This document shows, piece by piece, positions 8,743 to 17,048 of a stretch of DNA of 64,000 bases; within the stretch, counting starts at the first letter, position 1, and each line of letters begins with the position of its first letter. The DNA comes from Asticcacaulis aquaticus (lineage in GTDB: Bacteria; Pseudomonadota; Alphaproteobacteria; Caulobacterales; Caulobacteraceae): NCBI RefSeq assembly GCF_028550415.1, contig NZ_JAQQKX010000001.1, forward strand, positions 1-64,000, read 5' to 3'. The position numbers and the translations under genes were made by a program. Under the pieces are notes generated by a model. It had not been told where the DNA came from and did not search any database. It was given only the letters and a program-made list of their open reading frames with translations.

Positions 8743-9660
8743 ATGACGACCATAGCCGACGCCATTGCCGCTCTTGAAACCGGCGAGTTGATCCACCTGC
8801 CGACCGAGACCGTCTATGGTCTGGGCGCCCGGGCGGACGCCCCGGCAGCGGTAGCCAAGGTCTTCGAGGCCAAGGGCCGTCCGAAGTTCAACCCGTTGAT
8901 CGTCCACGTAGCGTCGCTTGAGGCCGCCGAATTGATCGGGATATTCGACGACCGCGCGCGCGCGCTGGCGCGGGCCTTCTGGCCCGGGCCGCTGACTCTC
9001 GTTGTGCCGGTCAGGGATACCGCGAAGGTCTGCGATCTGGCGCGCGCCGGGCTCGACAGCGTGGCGATCCGCGTGCCCGCACATCCGGTGGCTCTGGCGA
9101 TTTTGCAAGGGTTTGGCGGCGGCGTGGTCGCCCCCTCGGCCAATCGGTCGGGCCGCCCCAGCCCGACGCGCTTTCAGGATGCGGTATCGGAAACCGGGCC
9201 GTCGGTGGCGGCGTCGGTCGACGGCGGGGATTGTCAGGTGGGACTGGAATCGACGGTCGTCAGCGTTTTGAACGATGTGCGTTATCTGCGTCCGGGCGCT
9301 ATTACCCGCGCGCAGATCGAAGCCATTGCGGGGGCTCTGGCCGAAGACGCCAGCGAAGGTCACCGCTCGCCGGGCCGCTTGTCGCTCCACTATGCCCCGG
9401 ACGCACCGGTTGAAATCAATATTGATAATCCGCCAATGGATTGCGTTTATCTGGCGTTTGGCGATACGGATTTTACGGGTCCGGTGCTGAACCTCAGCCC
9501 GACGCGCGATCTGTCGGAGGCGGCGGCCAATCTGTTCACCTGTCTGCGCAAGGCCGATGCGTTAAAGCCTGCGCGCATCTGCGTGGCACCGATTCCGGCG
9601 GACGGTCTGGGCGAGGCGATCAACGACCGCCTTAAGCGCGCGGCGGGGTTTGTGGGTTAA
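8743..9660 (+). CDS. tsaC: L-threonylcarbamoyladenylate synthase (TsaC/Sua5)
   Basis: Makes threonylcarbamoyl-AMP from threonine, bicarbonate and ATP, the first step of t6A37 modification of ANN-decoding tRNAs. The YrdC fold is evident from HLPTETVYGLGARAD, the K-x-R substrate site in AKGRPKFNPL, and SANRSGRPSPT. At 305 residues it is longer than E. coli TsaC (about 190) and has the extra C-terminal Sua5 domain, so it is the Sua5-type enzyme. It overlaps the convergent yaaA by 4 bp. It starts 40 bp after the cytochrome-YceI gene, so co-transcription is possible but not demonstrated. Confidence 0.92.
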   Translation: MTTIADAIAALETGELIHLPTETVYGLGARADAPAAVAKVFEAKGRPKFNPLIVHVASLEAAELIGIFDDRARALARAFWPGPLTLVVPVRDTAKVCDLARAGLDSVAIRVPAHPVALAILQGFGGGVVAPSANRSGRPSPTRFQDAVSETGPSVAASVDGGDCQVGLESTVVSVLNDVRYLRPGAITRAQIEAIAGALAEDASEGHRSPGRLSLHYAPDAPVEINIDNPPMDCVYLAFGDTDFTGPVLNLSPTRDLSEAAANLFTCLRKADALKPARICVAPIPADGLGEAINDRLKRAAGFVG

Positions 9661-10424
9661 ACCAGTGGGTGCCGTCGTGAGAACGTCCATTCGACGTCCG
9701 ACGACGCTTCCGGCACGAAACGATAGCCTTCGTAATCGAAGCCCTTGGCCGCTTCCGGATCGGTGATGCGGTGGTCGATGACGTAGCGCGCCATCAGTCC
9801 GCGCGCCTTCTTGGCGAAGAAGGAGATCATCGAGGTCTTGCCGTCCTTGATTTCAAGGAACTTCACATTGACCACTTTCGGTTTCAGCGCCCGGGTCAGA
9901 GCCGCGCGGGCATATTCCTGACTGGCCAGATTGAGCACGGTCGTCGTCTCAACTGATTTGGCGTCGGCATTGATTTCCTTGGCGATTCTGTCGCCCCAAA
10001 ACGCGTAAAGCGTACCGCCTTTGCTCGTTTCCAGCGAGGTGCCCATCTCCAGTCGGTAGGGCCTGATCAAGTCGAGCGGCCGCAGCAGACCATAAAGCCC
10101 CGACAGAATGCGCACATGATCCTGGGCGAAGGCCAGCCCGTCGGCATCGAGGTCACGGGCGCGCAACCCCGTATAGACGTCGCCGTCGAACATCATGGCG
10201 GCGGGCAGGGCGGCCTGATCGGCAAAGCCCTTGTACCGCGCGTGATTCATCTCGGCCAGCTTGTCCGAAATGTCCATCAGCCGTTTAAGGTCGGCGGGTG
10301 TCTGTTTCTTCATCACCTTGAGCAGGGACTGCGTATCGCGCGTGAAGCGCGGCTCGCTGGTCGCCTGCGCGGGTGTGAAGGGCGTCTCGTCGAGCGATTT
10401 GGCGGGGGACAACAGGATGATCAT
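9657..10424 (-). CDS. yaaA: YaaA family peroxide stress protein
   Basis: A 255-residue YaaA/DUF328 protein. In E. coli YaaA limits free iron and oxidative damage under peroxide stress and binds DNA. The start MIILLSPAKSLDE is the family hallmark and fixes the ATG at 10424; an in-frame extension upstream has no family support. Other conserved blocks are KGFADQAA, GDVYTGLRA and the C-terminal GFDYEGYRF. It overlaps tsaC tail to tail by 4 bp. Family assignment is strong; the biochemical role is known only from E. coli. Confidence 0.92.
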   Translation of the reverse strand: MIILLSPAKSLDETPFTPAQATSEPRFTRDTQSLLKVMKKQTPADLKRLMDISDKLAEMNHARYKGFADQAALPAAMMFDGDVYTGLRARDLDADGLAFAQDHVRILSGLYGLLRPLDLIRPYRLEMGTSLETSKGGTLYAFWGDRIAKEINADAKSVETTTVLNLASQEYARAALTRALKPKVVNVKFLEIKDGKTSMISFFAKKARGLMARYVIDHRITDPEAAKGFDYEGYRFVPEASSDVEWTFSRRHPLV

Positions 10425-10592
10425 GCCCCGACTTCTAAAGCCGAACGCCTGAGTCGTCACGGGCAAATATAGGCGTAACCGGTTTCGTATTTTACAAAAC
10501 GTTGTCCATCTTTATGTCTTTTTTATTTTTTAGTTTACGTCTGCGCAACCTATTCGGGTTTAGTCTTTCGCACTTGCAATGTGGGGAGACGC

Positions 10593-11378
10593 ATGACCTT
10601 AGGAACCGTTCTTGTGCTCGAAGACAGTCGCGTTCAGGCGCAGCTGATCTCGAAGATGCTGGAGCGGCTCAACTGGTCGACCGTCATCTGTTTCGATTAC
10701 AAATCGACCTATGCGGCCCTGCGAACCCATAAGGTCGACCTGCTGCTGCTTGACGTCTATGTCGAAGGCGGCAACACCATCCTGCATCTGCCCGAAATTC
10801 GCGAAATGGCGAAGGGTGTGCCGATCGCCATCATGTCGGCGGGCGGTCAGGGGGGCGGCGGTCTGGCCAAGACGCTCAACATGGCGCGTCAGGCTCAGGC
10901 CGATTTCGTCGTGCCGAAGCCCTTTGCGCCTCAGGATATCTCGGCCATTCTCGACGCGGCGTGGAACATGCGCCGTTCGCCGGTGCAGGCGAAACATATC
11001 CTCGTGGTCGATGACTGCCGGGTGGTGCGGACTCTGGCCTGTAGGGCGCTCATCGAAAAGGGGTATCGCCTCTCCGAAGCCCGCTCCATGGAAGAGGCCT
11101 TCGATCGCGTCGATATCGCCCACGTCGATGTGGTGATCACCGATATCTTCATGCCCGGCATGGGTGGCATCGAGGGCATCCAGATCATCCGCGCCACCTG
11201 GCCTCAGGTGGCGGTCATCGCCATGTCGGCCGGCACGGATAACGGCGTCGATTTCAGCCAGGTGCTTTCGGCGGCGAAATATATGGGCGCCACCGCCCAA
11301 TTACCGAAGCCCTTTACCGCAGGCGATCTGACCCTGCTGGTCGAGGCCGTGCTCAGCGAACAGTTCCTCGCCGCCTGA
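10593..11378 (+). CDS. Double-receiver response regulator (REC-REC), copy 1
   Basis: A 261-residue protein made of two CheY-like receiver domains with no output domain. REC1 (about 4-125) has acidic residues E10/D11, phospho-acceptor Asp54 (LLLDVYVEGG) and Lys109 (VVPKPF). REC2 (about 135-258) has D140/D141, Asp184 (VITDIFMPG) and Lys239 (QLPKPF), so both look phosphorylatable. Without a DNA-binding or enzymatic domain it is likely a phosphotransfer or protein-binding adaptor. The ATG at 10593 follows a GGGGAG ribosome site; a GTG at 10581 is an alternative. An AT-rich leader precedes it. It is a paralogue of the next gene. No histidine kinase lies nearby. Confidence 0.85.
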   Translation: MTLGTVLVLEDSRVQAQLISKMLERLNWSTVICFDYKSTYAALRTHKVDLLLLDVYVEGGNTILHLPEIREMAKGVPIAIMSAGGQGGGGLAKTLNMARQAQADFVVPKPFAPQDISAILDAAWNMRRSPVQAKHILVVDDCRVVRTLACRALIEKGYRLSEARSMEEAFDRVDIAHVDVVITDIFMPGMGGIEGIQIIRATWPQVAVIAMSAGTDNGVDFSQVLSAAKYMGATAQLPKPFTAGDLTLLVEAVLSEQFLAA

Positions 11379-11465
11379 ATTCCTCGCAACCTGAGTTTAA
11401 CCTGTCGCGGTCTTTGCATTGCGCTGCAATATTTCCCGTTAAGGTATTGGTAACATGGCACGTTT

Positions 11466-11493
11466 TTGACTCTTTAAGTAATTTTGTTATATA
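11466..11493 (+). promoter_or_regulatory. Sigma70-like promoter before double-receiver copy 2
   Basis: TTGACT (11466-11471) is separated by 16 bp from TATATA (11488-11493) in the AT-rich 249 bp between the two receiver genes. The -10 box is inside a perfect 12 bp palindrome, TGTTATATAACA (11485-11496), which may be an operator. About 130 bp of leader follow before the ATG. This implies that the two paralogues are transcribed separately. Confidence 0.45.
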
Positions 11494-11627
11494 ACAGAAT
11501 CGTGACGCGCATTCATATACTGTACTCCGGGTATCTATATTCGGAATTGAATGCGGTTATACGGTAAAGGCGTAAGGGTAAACATAAGAAGACTATATTA
11601 GCGTAACCGTGTCTTTGGGAGCCGCGA

Positions 11628-12461
11628 ATGAGCGGGGGTGAAACCAATCTGGGGAGTGTGCTGGTCCTCGACAGTGACCGCGATCAGGCACGTCAGGTCG
11701 CCCGCCTGCTGGGCCAGCAGAAATGGACATCCGTCCTTAGTTTCAGCCAGGACATGGCGCTGCGGAGCCTCAAGCACAATCGTTTCCATCTGCTGCTGGT
11801 CGATGCCTATGCCGACAACCAGAATATGGTCAGCCAGATCGATTTCCTAAAATCGCAGATGAAGGACACGCCGCTGGCCGTCATGGGGCACGTCTGGGGC
11901 GGCAAGAAAGGGACGACGATCCTCGATCAGGCCAAGGCCGCCGGTGCGGACTTTCTGCTGGCCAAGCCGATCCATCCCGACCGTTTGAAAACCATGCTGG
12001 CGGAAACACATCGCTATCACCGCGAACGCCGGACCGAGGTCCATGTGATGGTCGTCGATCCCGATGTGCAGCTGCGCACGTTCATCGGCATGACCCTGCA
12101 ACAGGTCGGCTATAAGGTGTCGGTCGCCGACAATATGGAAGACGTCTTCTTCGACCATAATCTGGGGATGATCGACATCGTGCTGACGGCGATCCTGATC
12201 CCCGGCATCGGCGGCGTCGAGGGGATCGCGCAGATAAAAAAGGACCATCCGCACGTCCGTCTGGCGGCCATGTCGGAAGGCATCAACGACAAGATCGGCG
12301 CCATGCACGTTCTGGCGGCGGCGCGCGAAGCAGGGGCCGAAGAGCTTCTGCCCAAGCCCTTCGTCATGCCGGAATTGCTGAGTCTGATCGGGCGGCTGTC
12401 ACGCGACAAGATTCAGGCCCGCGCTGCCGAGGCCGCCGCGACGCCGCAACCGGCCAAATAA
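11628..12461 (+). CDS. Double-receiver protein (REC-REC), copy 2, with degenerate second receiver
   Basis: A 277-residue paralogue of the preceding gene with the same REC-REC layout. REC1 keeps a candidate phospho-acceptor Asp59 (LLLVDAYAD) and Lys113 (LLAKPI), although its acidic pair has shifted to DSD. In REC2 (about 138-260) the acidic residues D144/D146 and Lys243 (LLPKPF) remain, but the phospho-acceptor position is Ala188 (VLTAILIPG, where copy 1 has VITDIFMPG). REC2 is therefore probably not phosphorylated and may act as a fixed-state binding domain. An Ala/Pro-rich tail ends the protein. A GGGAG ribosome site precedes the ATG. Its stop abuts that of the convergent gene. Confidence 0.85.
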   Translation: MSGGETNLGSVLVLDSDRDQARQVARLLGQQKWTSVLSFSQDMALRSLKHNRFHLLLVDAYADNQNMVSQIDFLKSQMKDTPLAVMGHVWGGKKGTTILDQAKAAGADFLLAKPIHPDRLKTMLAETHRYHRERRTEVHVMVVDPDVQLRTFIGMTLQQVGYKVSVADNMEDVFFDHNLGMIDIVLTAILIPGIGGVEGIAQIKKDHPHVRLAAMSEGINDKIGAMHVLAAAREAGAEELLPKPFVMPELLSLIGRLSRDKIQARAAEAAATPQPAK

Positions 12462-12839
12462 CTAACGAGCTTTTTCGCAGAACGAGGCTTCGGACCCGCT
12501 GGTGCCGATAAAGCTGAGGGTCGGTTTGTTGTTGGTGTCGCGATAAACGGTCTTGAAACCGTCCGGCATGACGTTTTTCAGATAACCGGTCAGGGTCACG
12601 GCCTTTGTCTTCGGATCGACGCTGAACGTACCCATGCTGCCGTCGGAGGCGCGGTACTTGCCCGGCGCGGTGACGGTGAAGTTGAGCAGCATACGGGGCG
12701 AACTATAGGCCCAGCATTCGTAATCGCCCTTGGGCATGGTGGCGGCCGCCACAGGCGCGGGTTTGGGCTTAGGTGTCTGAGCCGCGGCGGGCAGGGCCAG
12801 ACCGGCGGCAACGATGGCGAGGACGGTAATGCGGTGCAT
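12462..12839 (-). CDS. Small exported protein of unknown function
   Basis: A 125-residue protein with a Sec signal peptide (MHRITVLAIVAAGLALPAAAQ, cleavage near AAA-Q) followed by a short Pro/Lys linker and a compact ~90-residue domain containing two Cys (ECWAY and SFCEKAR) that could form a disulfide in the periplasm. I do not recognise the family. The stretch from GKYRASDGSMG through VTLTGYLKN reads like a beta-sandwich. Its 3' end abuts the second double-receiver gene in convergent orientation. The upstream 180 bp are shared with the divergent small exported gene. Confidence 0.7.
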   Translation of the reverse strand: MHRITVLAIVAAGLALPAAAQTPKPKPAPVAAATMPKGDYECWAYSSPRMLLNFTVTAPGKYRASDGSMGTFSVDPKTKAVTLTGYLKNVMPDGFKTVYRDTNNKPTLSFIGTSGSEASFCEKAR

Positions 12840-13021
12840 GTGATATCTCCCTGACTGATGCGCAGATTACATTGTTATTTTAATGCGGCAACTTACAATG
12901 GTCAGGCGTGCTCGCGCACATATTTGTGATATAAATAGATTTGACACTTGGGGTTGAATTTTGTCTCTTCAAATTCGCGATCTGCGGGAAAGCAGGCGCG
13001 TTCAATCAGAGAGGAAAATTG

Positions 13022-13330
13022 ATGATCCCCAAGGCTTTGAAAAAGGCTGCGCTGACGGCTGTGTCGCTCTGTGCCCTGCTGGCGGCGACCAATGCCCATG
13101 CCTATACGTGGCAGGACTACGATAACAAGCTGGCCGAATTCTTCGTCAAGAACAGCGAGTGCGAAGCGATCGACGATCAACGCACCCTGTCCATGTCAGA
13201 CCCTTATTACTGGGGGCCCAGCTATGAGGAACTCACAACGCAGTACGATCAGTGTCAGACTGAACTGTGGGGCATTTACGAAGAGATGATCGTTATTTCC
13301 ACCCATATCAATATACACGGTGAAACCTGA
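13022..13330 (+). CDS. Small exported protein of unknown function
   Basis: A 102-residue protein. The ATG at 13022 follows an AGAGG ribosome site and opens a Sec signal peptide (basic MIPKALKKAAL, hydrophobic core, NAHA-Y cleavage). The mature ~75 residues are rich in Tyr, Trp, Glu and Gln and contain two Cys (SECEAI, DQCQTE), so one disulfide is likely. Base composition is lower in GC than in its neighbours. No family recognised. The frame continues upstream without signal-peptide character, so the shorter start is preferred. A hairpin follows the stop. Confidence 0.6.
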   Translation: MIPKALKKAALTAVSLCALLAATNAHAYTWQDYDNKLAEFFVKNSECEAIDDQRTLSMSDPYYWGPSYEELTTQYDQCQTELWGIYEEMIVISTHINIHGET

Positions 13331-13341
13331 TCAAAGTCTCG

Positions 13342-13366
13342 GGTGTGCGTGCCTGACACGCGCACC
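13342..13366 (+). terminator. Hairpin after the 102-residue exported protein gene
   Basis: A 10 bp stem (GGTGTGCGTG with CACGCGCACC, one G-T pair) and a 5-base loop sit 11 bases after the stop, followed only by TTTATG. It is a plausible but weak terminator. Confidence 0.4.
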
Positions 13367-13374
13367 TTTATGCC

Positions 13375-13409
13375 GATTTTAAAACAGGAGGTGCGGGTTC
13401 ATGATGCGC
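13375..13409. repeat. Duplicated 3' tail of the FAD-oxidase gene (outer copy)
   Basis: This 35 bp stretch matches 13461-13495 at 33 of 35 positions. Read on the minus strand it encodes RIMNPHLLF and a TAA stop, almost the same as the real C-terminus RIMNPHVLF of the neighbouring FAD oxidase. It looks like a relic of a tandem duplication or recombination at the gene's 3' end. Confidence 0.8.
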
Positions 13410-13460
13410 CCGCCCTCAAATAGCGAAGCGGTAGGGCAGATAAAAACGAAGCGCCTATCC

Positions 13461-13495
13461 GATTTTAAAACAGGACATGCGGGTTCATGATGCGC
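13461..13495. repeat. Duplicated 3' tail of the FAD-oxidase gene (in-gene copy)
   Basis: The partner of the repeat at 13375-13409, offset by 86 bp. It contains the genuine last ten codons and the stop of the FAD oxidase plus the following bases GATTTT. Confidence 0.8.
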
Positions 13496-14889
13496 TTCGG
13501 ATCGAGCGCCAGACGCACCGCCCGCATGGCCGCCACCGCGACCGGGTCTTTATAGAGCAGGGCTTCCTGCGTCTTCATGCGCCCCAGGCCGTGCTCGGCG
13601 GAAATCGAGCCCTCGTACTGATGAACCAGATCGTGGACGACCTTGGCCCCGTCGTCGCGCAGGGCGTTGAATTCAGCCGGGTCCATGCCTTCGGGCAGAA
13701 TGACGTTGAAGTGGACATTACCGTCGCCGACGTGGCCGAAGGTCACCACACGTGCCCCCGGCAGGAAGGCCAGCACGGCCTCGGTGCCCTTGATGATGTA
13801 ATCCGCCATCTGCGACAGCGGCACCGACACGTCGTGCTTCCACGCCGCGCCTTCGACCTTTTCGGCGGCGGAGTGTTCTTCGCGCAGACGCCAGAAGGCC
13901 TCGGCCTGGGTTTCGTTCTGCGCGATCGCCGCGTCGAGGATCAGCTCCTCTTCAAACGCCGCGCCCAGCAGACGCTCCATCGACGATTCCGCACCTTCCG
14001 GATCGCCGGAAGCGACTTCGATCAGGGCGTACCACGGATACTCCGTCTCCAGAGGTTCGCGCGTATCGGGGATGTTTTTCAGTACCAGCGACAGGCCGTA
14101 GCGGCCCATCAGTTCGAACGCCTCGACCTGACCGCCGGTTTCCTGCTTGGCGCGGGCCAGCAGGTCGATGGCATGCTGCGCCGTCTCGAACGCCACGATA
14201 GCGACGCTGCGCGAATTCATGACAGGGAACAGCTTGAGCGACGCGGCGGTGATGATGCCCAGCGTGCCTTCGGCGCCGATGAACATCTGCTTGAGGTCGT
14301 AACCGGTATTGTCCTTGCGCAAGCGCTTCAGGCCATTGAAAATCTCACCGTTCGGCAGGACGACCTCAAGGCCCGAGACGAGGTCGCGTGTCACGCCGTA
14401 ACGTAGGACCGCCGTGCCCCCGGCATTGGTCGAGATCACGCCGCCGACCGTCGCCGTGCCTTCGGCGGCCAGCGACAGCGGGAAGTGACGGTTGGCCTTT
14501 TCGGCGATCTGCTGGGCTTCGAGCAGGGTGATCCCGGCCTCAAGCACCATGGTGTCGTCGGTGGGCGCGACGTCGCGGATCTGACGCATGCGCTCTAATG
14601 AGACGAGGATCTCACCGAACGGGATCTGCCCGCCGACCAGGCCGGTATTACCGCCCTGAGGCGTGATGGCGACGCCGTTGTCGTAGCAGAGCTTCACCAC
14701 TTGCGACAGTTCTTCGGTCGTCTTCGGCAGGACGAGGAGAGGGGTGTGGCCCTTCCATTTGCCGCGCCACTCGGTCAGTTTGGCCGTCACGCGGATATCG
14801 TCGTCGGACCATCCGGCCTCGCCGACAATGGCCTTGATCTGCGCGACGATTTCAGGCGCGACGGGCGGGCATTCGGCAAAAGCGGTCAT
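13465..14889 (-). CDS. FAD-linked oxidase / D-2-hydroxyacid dehydrogenase (GlcD/D2HGDH family)
   Basis: A 474-residue flavoprotein that probably oxidises a D-2-hydroxyacid such as D-2-hydroxyglutarate, D-lactate or glycolate. An FAD-binding PCMH domain occupies about 40-220 (PKTTEELSQVVKLC, GGNTGLVGGQ, GTATVGGVISTNAGG, GAEGTLGI). The FAD-oxidase C-terminal domain carries the metal/substrate-site motifs GHVGDGNVHFN and EHGLGRMK. The ATG at 14889 was chosen because the region upstream is low-complexity and unlike the family. No GlcE/GlcF partners are present, which favours a single-subunit D2HGDH/LDH-type enzyme. An almost exact repeat of its last codons lies just downstream. Confidence 0.88.
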   Translation of the reverse strand: MTAFAECPPVAPEIVAQIKAIVGEAGWSDDDIRVTAKLTEWRGKWKGHTPLLVLPKTTEELSQVVKLCYDNGVAITPQGGNTGLVGGQIPFGEILVSLERMRQIRDVAPTDDTMVLEAGITLLEAQQIAEKANRHFPLSLAAEGTATVGGVISTNAGGTAVLRYGVTRDLVSGLEVVLPNGEIFNGLKRLRKDNTGYDLKQMFIGAEGTLGIITAASLKLFPVMNSRSVAIVAFETAQHAIDLLARAKQETGGQVEAFELMGRYGLSLVLKNIPDTREPLETEYPWYALIEVASGDPEGAESSMERLLGAAFEEELILDAAIAQNETQAEAFWRLREEHSAAEKVEGAAWKHDVSVPLSQMADYIIKGTEAVLAFLPGARVVTFGHVGDGNVHFNVILPEGMDPAEFNALRDDGAKVVHDLVHQYEGSISAEHGLGRMKTQEALLYKDPVAVAAMRAVRLALDPKRIMNPHVLF

Positions 14890-15032
14890 GGTGCTGGTAT
14901 CCGTTGGGTAAACCGTGGTGTACTCCGAATGACACTTGTCATTCGGCAAGGGCGACCGCCCGCCGCCACTTATGTGGCGAGCCATGCGGCGTTTGAGCTA
15001 TATAAAACGCGGTTTAACCGGAGATTCCATAA

Positions 15033-15464
15033 GTGCAAGCGCAAACTCACCGCCCGATCCCTGCCATTGGCGTTGTTTGCTGGCGCGATAATGAAGTTTT
15101 GCTAATCCGCCGCGGGCGTGAACCGCGCAAGGGCCACTGGTCGATCCCCGGCGGCAAGGTCGATCGCTTCGAGCCGATGGAGGCCACGGCTCTGCGCGAA
15201 CTGCACGAAGAGACCGGTATAGAGGCCGAACTGGGGCCGCTGATCGGCGTCTATGAAATCATCGAACACCCGACCGAGGCCTATCCCGATGGCTTTCATC
15301 TGGTGCTGATCGACTATCTGGCGGAATGGCAATCGGGGGAACCGGTGGCCGGGGACGATGCTGAGGAGGCGGTCTTCGTGCCCTATGCACAGGCTTTGGA
15401 GCGTTTGCTGGAGCCGGACCTCAAGGAAGTTCTGATGCGGGCTTACAAATTGCGTTATACATAA
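15033..15464 (+). CDS. NUDIX hydrolase
   Basis: A 143-residue NUDIX-fold pyrophosphohydrolase. The Nudix box is complete: GGKVDRFEPMEATALRELHEETGIE (residues ~37-61, pattern G-x5-E-x7-REUxEExGU), with the metal-binding Glu residues present. The preceding RRGREPRKGHWSIPGG is typical of ADP-ribose/NADH-type or MutT-like enzymes. The start is a GTG with a GGAG ribosome site 9 bases upstream. The substrate cannot be read from the sequence. It is divergent from the FAD oxidase gene. Confidence 0.88.
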   Translation: MQAQTHRPIPAIGVVCWRDNEVLLIRRGREPRKGHWSIPGGKVDRFEPMEATALRELHEETGIEAELGPLIGVYEIIEHPTEAYPDGFHLVLIDYLAEWQSGEPVAGDDAEEAVFVPYAQALERLLEPDLKEVLMRAYKLRYT

Positions 15465-15542
15465 AAGTGTTGTCCGGTTTCTGTGGCCAAACGGTATAAA
15501 TCCGATAAGATATCTCTCAGGTAGAAACTTGAGGGGAACGCT

Positions 15543-16490
15543 ATGTTTTTCGGTATATTCACGGTCATCGGCCTGGTGCTTCTGTTTGTGGTGGTGTCGT
15601 CGATCGTCAAGATCGTGCCGCAGGGCCGGGAGTTCACGGTCGAAAATTTCGGCCGTTATACGCGGACGCTGAAACCCGGCATTTCGTTCCTGACGCCGTT
15701 CATCGAGTCGGTCGGCAAGCGCGTCAACATGATGGAACAGGTGTTCGACGTGCCGCAGCAGGACGTCATCACCAAGGACAACGTCAATGTTCGCGTCGAT
15801 GGCATTGTCTTTATTCAGGTTATGGATGCGGCAGCCGCAGCTTACCGCGTCGACAATCTCAATGGCGCCATCACGCAGCTGGCCATGACCAATCTGCGGA
15901 CCGTGGTCGGTTCGATGGAACTGGACGAGGTGCTGTCGCAGCGCGATTCGATCAATACGCGCCTGTTGACCGTCATCGATCACGCGACCTCGCCGTGGGG
16001 CGTCAAGGTGACCCGCATCGAAATCAAGGACCTCAAGCCGCCGCACGACATCACCGACGCCATGGCGCGTCAGATGAAGGCTGAACGCGAGCGCCGCGCT
16101 TTGATCATCGAGGCCGATGGCGAGCGTCAGGCAGCGATTGCCCGCGCCGAGGGCCAGAAGCAGGCCACCGTGCTGGAGGCCGAGGGCCGCCGCGAAGCCG
16201 CCTTCAGGGACGCCGAAGCGCGCGAACGCGCCGCCGAGGCCGAAGCCAAGGCGACGGAACTGGTGTCGGACGCCATCGCGTCTGGCGACACCAAGGCCAT
16301 CAACTATTTCGTGGCGCAGAAATATGTCGAGGCCTTCGGCAAGTTCGCTCAGTCGAACAACACCAAGACCCTGATCCTGCCCGCCGATCTGGCGTCGCTG
16401 GCCGGGACCGTCGGCGGTGTGGCCGAACTGATCAAGTCGGTCAGCGCGACCGACGGCGCGGCCCCCGTTGCGCGTAAGAAAGAAGGCTGA
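15543..16490 (+). CDS. qmcA: SPFH/band 7 membrane protein QmcA
   Basis: A stomatin-like SPFH protein of 315 residues, anchored by an N-terminal membrane segment (residues 1-25, GIFTVIGLVLLFVVVSS). The SPFH domain follows (QGREFTVENFGRY, RVNMMEQVFDVPQQDVITKDN, TNLRTVVGSMELDEVLSQRDSIN). Then comes a long Ala/Glu/Arg coiled coil (about 180-240) that drives oligomerisation into membrane cages. In E. coli QmcA is paired with an NfeD protein and is a quality-control factor for FtsH substrates. Here the nfeD gene starts 3 bp after the stop, supporting the same partnership. An AGGGG ribosome site precedes the ATG. Confidence 0.92.
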   Translation: MFFGIFTVIGLVLLFVVVSSIVKIVPQGREFTVENFGRYTRTLKPGISFLTPFIESVGKRVNMMEQVFDVPQQDVITKDNVNVRVDGIVFIQVMDAAAAAYRVDNLNGAITQLAMTNLRTVVGSMELDEVLSQRDSINTRLLTVIDHATSPWGVKVTRIEIKDLKPPHDITDAMARQMKAERERRALIIEADGERQAAIARAEGQKQATVLEAEGRREAAFRDAEARERAAEAEAKATELVSDAIASGDTKAINYFVAQKYVEAFGKFAQSNNTKTLILPADLASLAGTVGGVAELIKSVSATDGAAPVARKKEG

Positions 16491-16492
16491 GG

Positions 16493-16975
16493 ATGGAGTT
16501 GCTGTTTGCCCCGACCGTCGGGTTTCAGGCCTTCTGGATATGGCTGGCTATCGGCGGCGTCATCTTGGGCATCGAAGCGCTGGTCGGGACGCAATGGCTG
16601 CTGTGGCCAGCCACGGGCGCAGGGATCGTCGCCGTCCTGACCCTGACCGGCCTGCCGGTCAATCTGCTCGTGCAGATCGTGATTTTCTGCGTCCTGACGA
16701 CCGCCATGACGCTCCTGTCGCGCAAATTCATGAAACCGGTCGAGGTTGTGGTCGATATCAACGATCCCAACGGGCGGCTGATCGGCAAGGAAGCTTTGGT
16801 TATCGAGGCCTTCGATGATCGTGACGGCAGTCTCAGCACGGGTCGCGTCATTTACGAAGGCGTTGAATGGCCGGCGGTCTATGAACGGGGCGGGGCGACA
16901 CGGCCGATCCTGCCCGCGGAAAAGGTCGAGATACTCAAGGTCGCCGAAGGCAAGCTGATCGTCAAACCGGCCTAA
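16493..16975 (+). CDS. NfeD-like membrane protein, QmcA partner
   Basis: A 160-residue NfeD family protein of the short type (like E. coli YbbK/QmcA's partner YbbJ). Three hydrophobic segments span about 10-75. A soluble OB-fold follows (about 95-158: GRLIGKEALVIEAFDDRDGSLSTGRVIYEGVEWPAV), which presents the VxxxGxxWxA-like core of the family. It is translated 2 bp downstream of qmcA. NfeD proteins bind stomatin-type SPFH proteins, so the pair should form one membrane complex. Confidence 0.9.
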   Translation: MELLFAPTVGFQAFWIWLAIGGVILGIEALVGTQWLLWPATGAGIVAVLTLTGLPVNLLVQIVIFCVLTTAMTLLSRKFMKPVEVVVDINDPNGRLIGKEALVIEAFDDRDGSLSTGRVIYEGVEWPAVYERGGATRPILPAEKVEILKVAEGKLIVKPA

Positions 16976-17048
16976 GACACTTGTGATGAATTGACTTACG
17001 CTGGGTCAATTGACGTTTCATCGTGGAAAATAAATCCGAGGAAACGTC

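Noticed and set aside
8951..8980. A CG-alternating run in tsaC (GCGCGCGCGC) considered as a possible Z-DNA or repeat signal
   Set aside because: It is short, inside a conserved coding region and explained by Arg/Ala codons.
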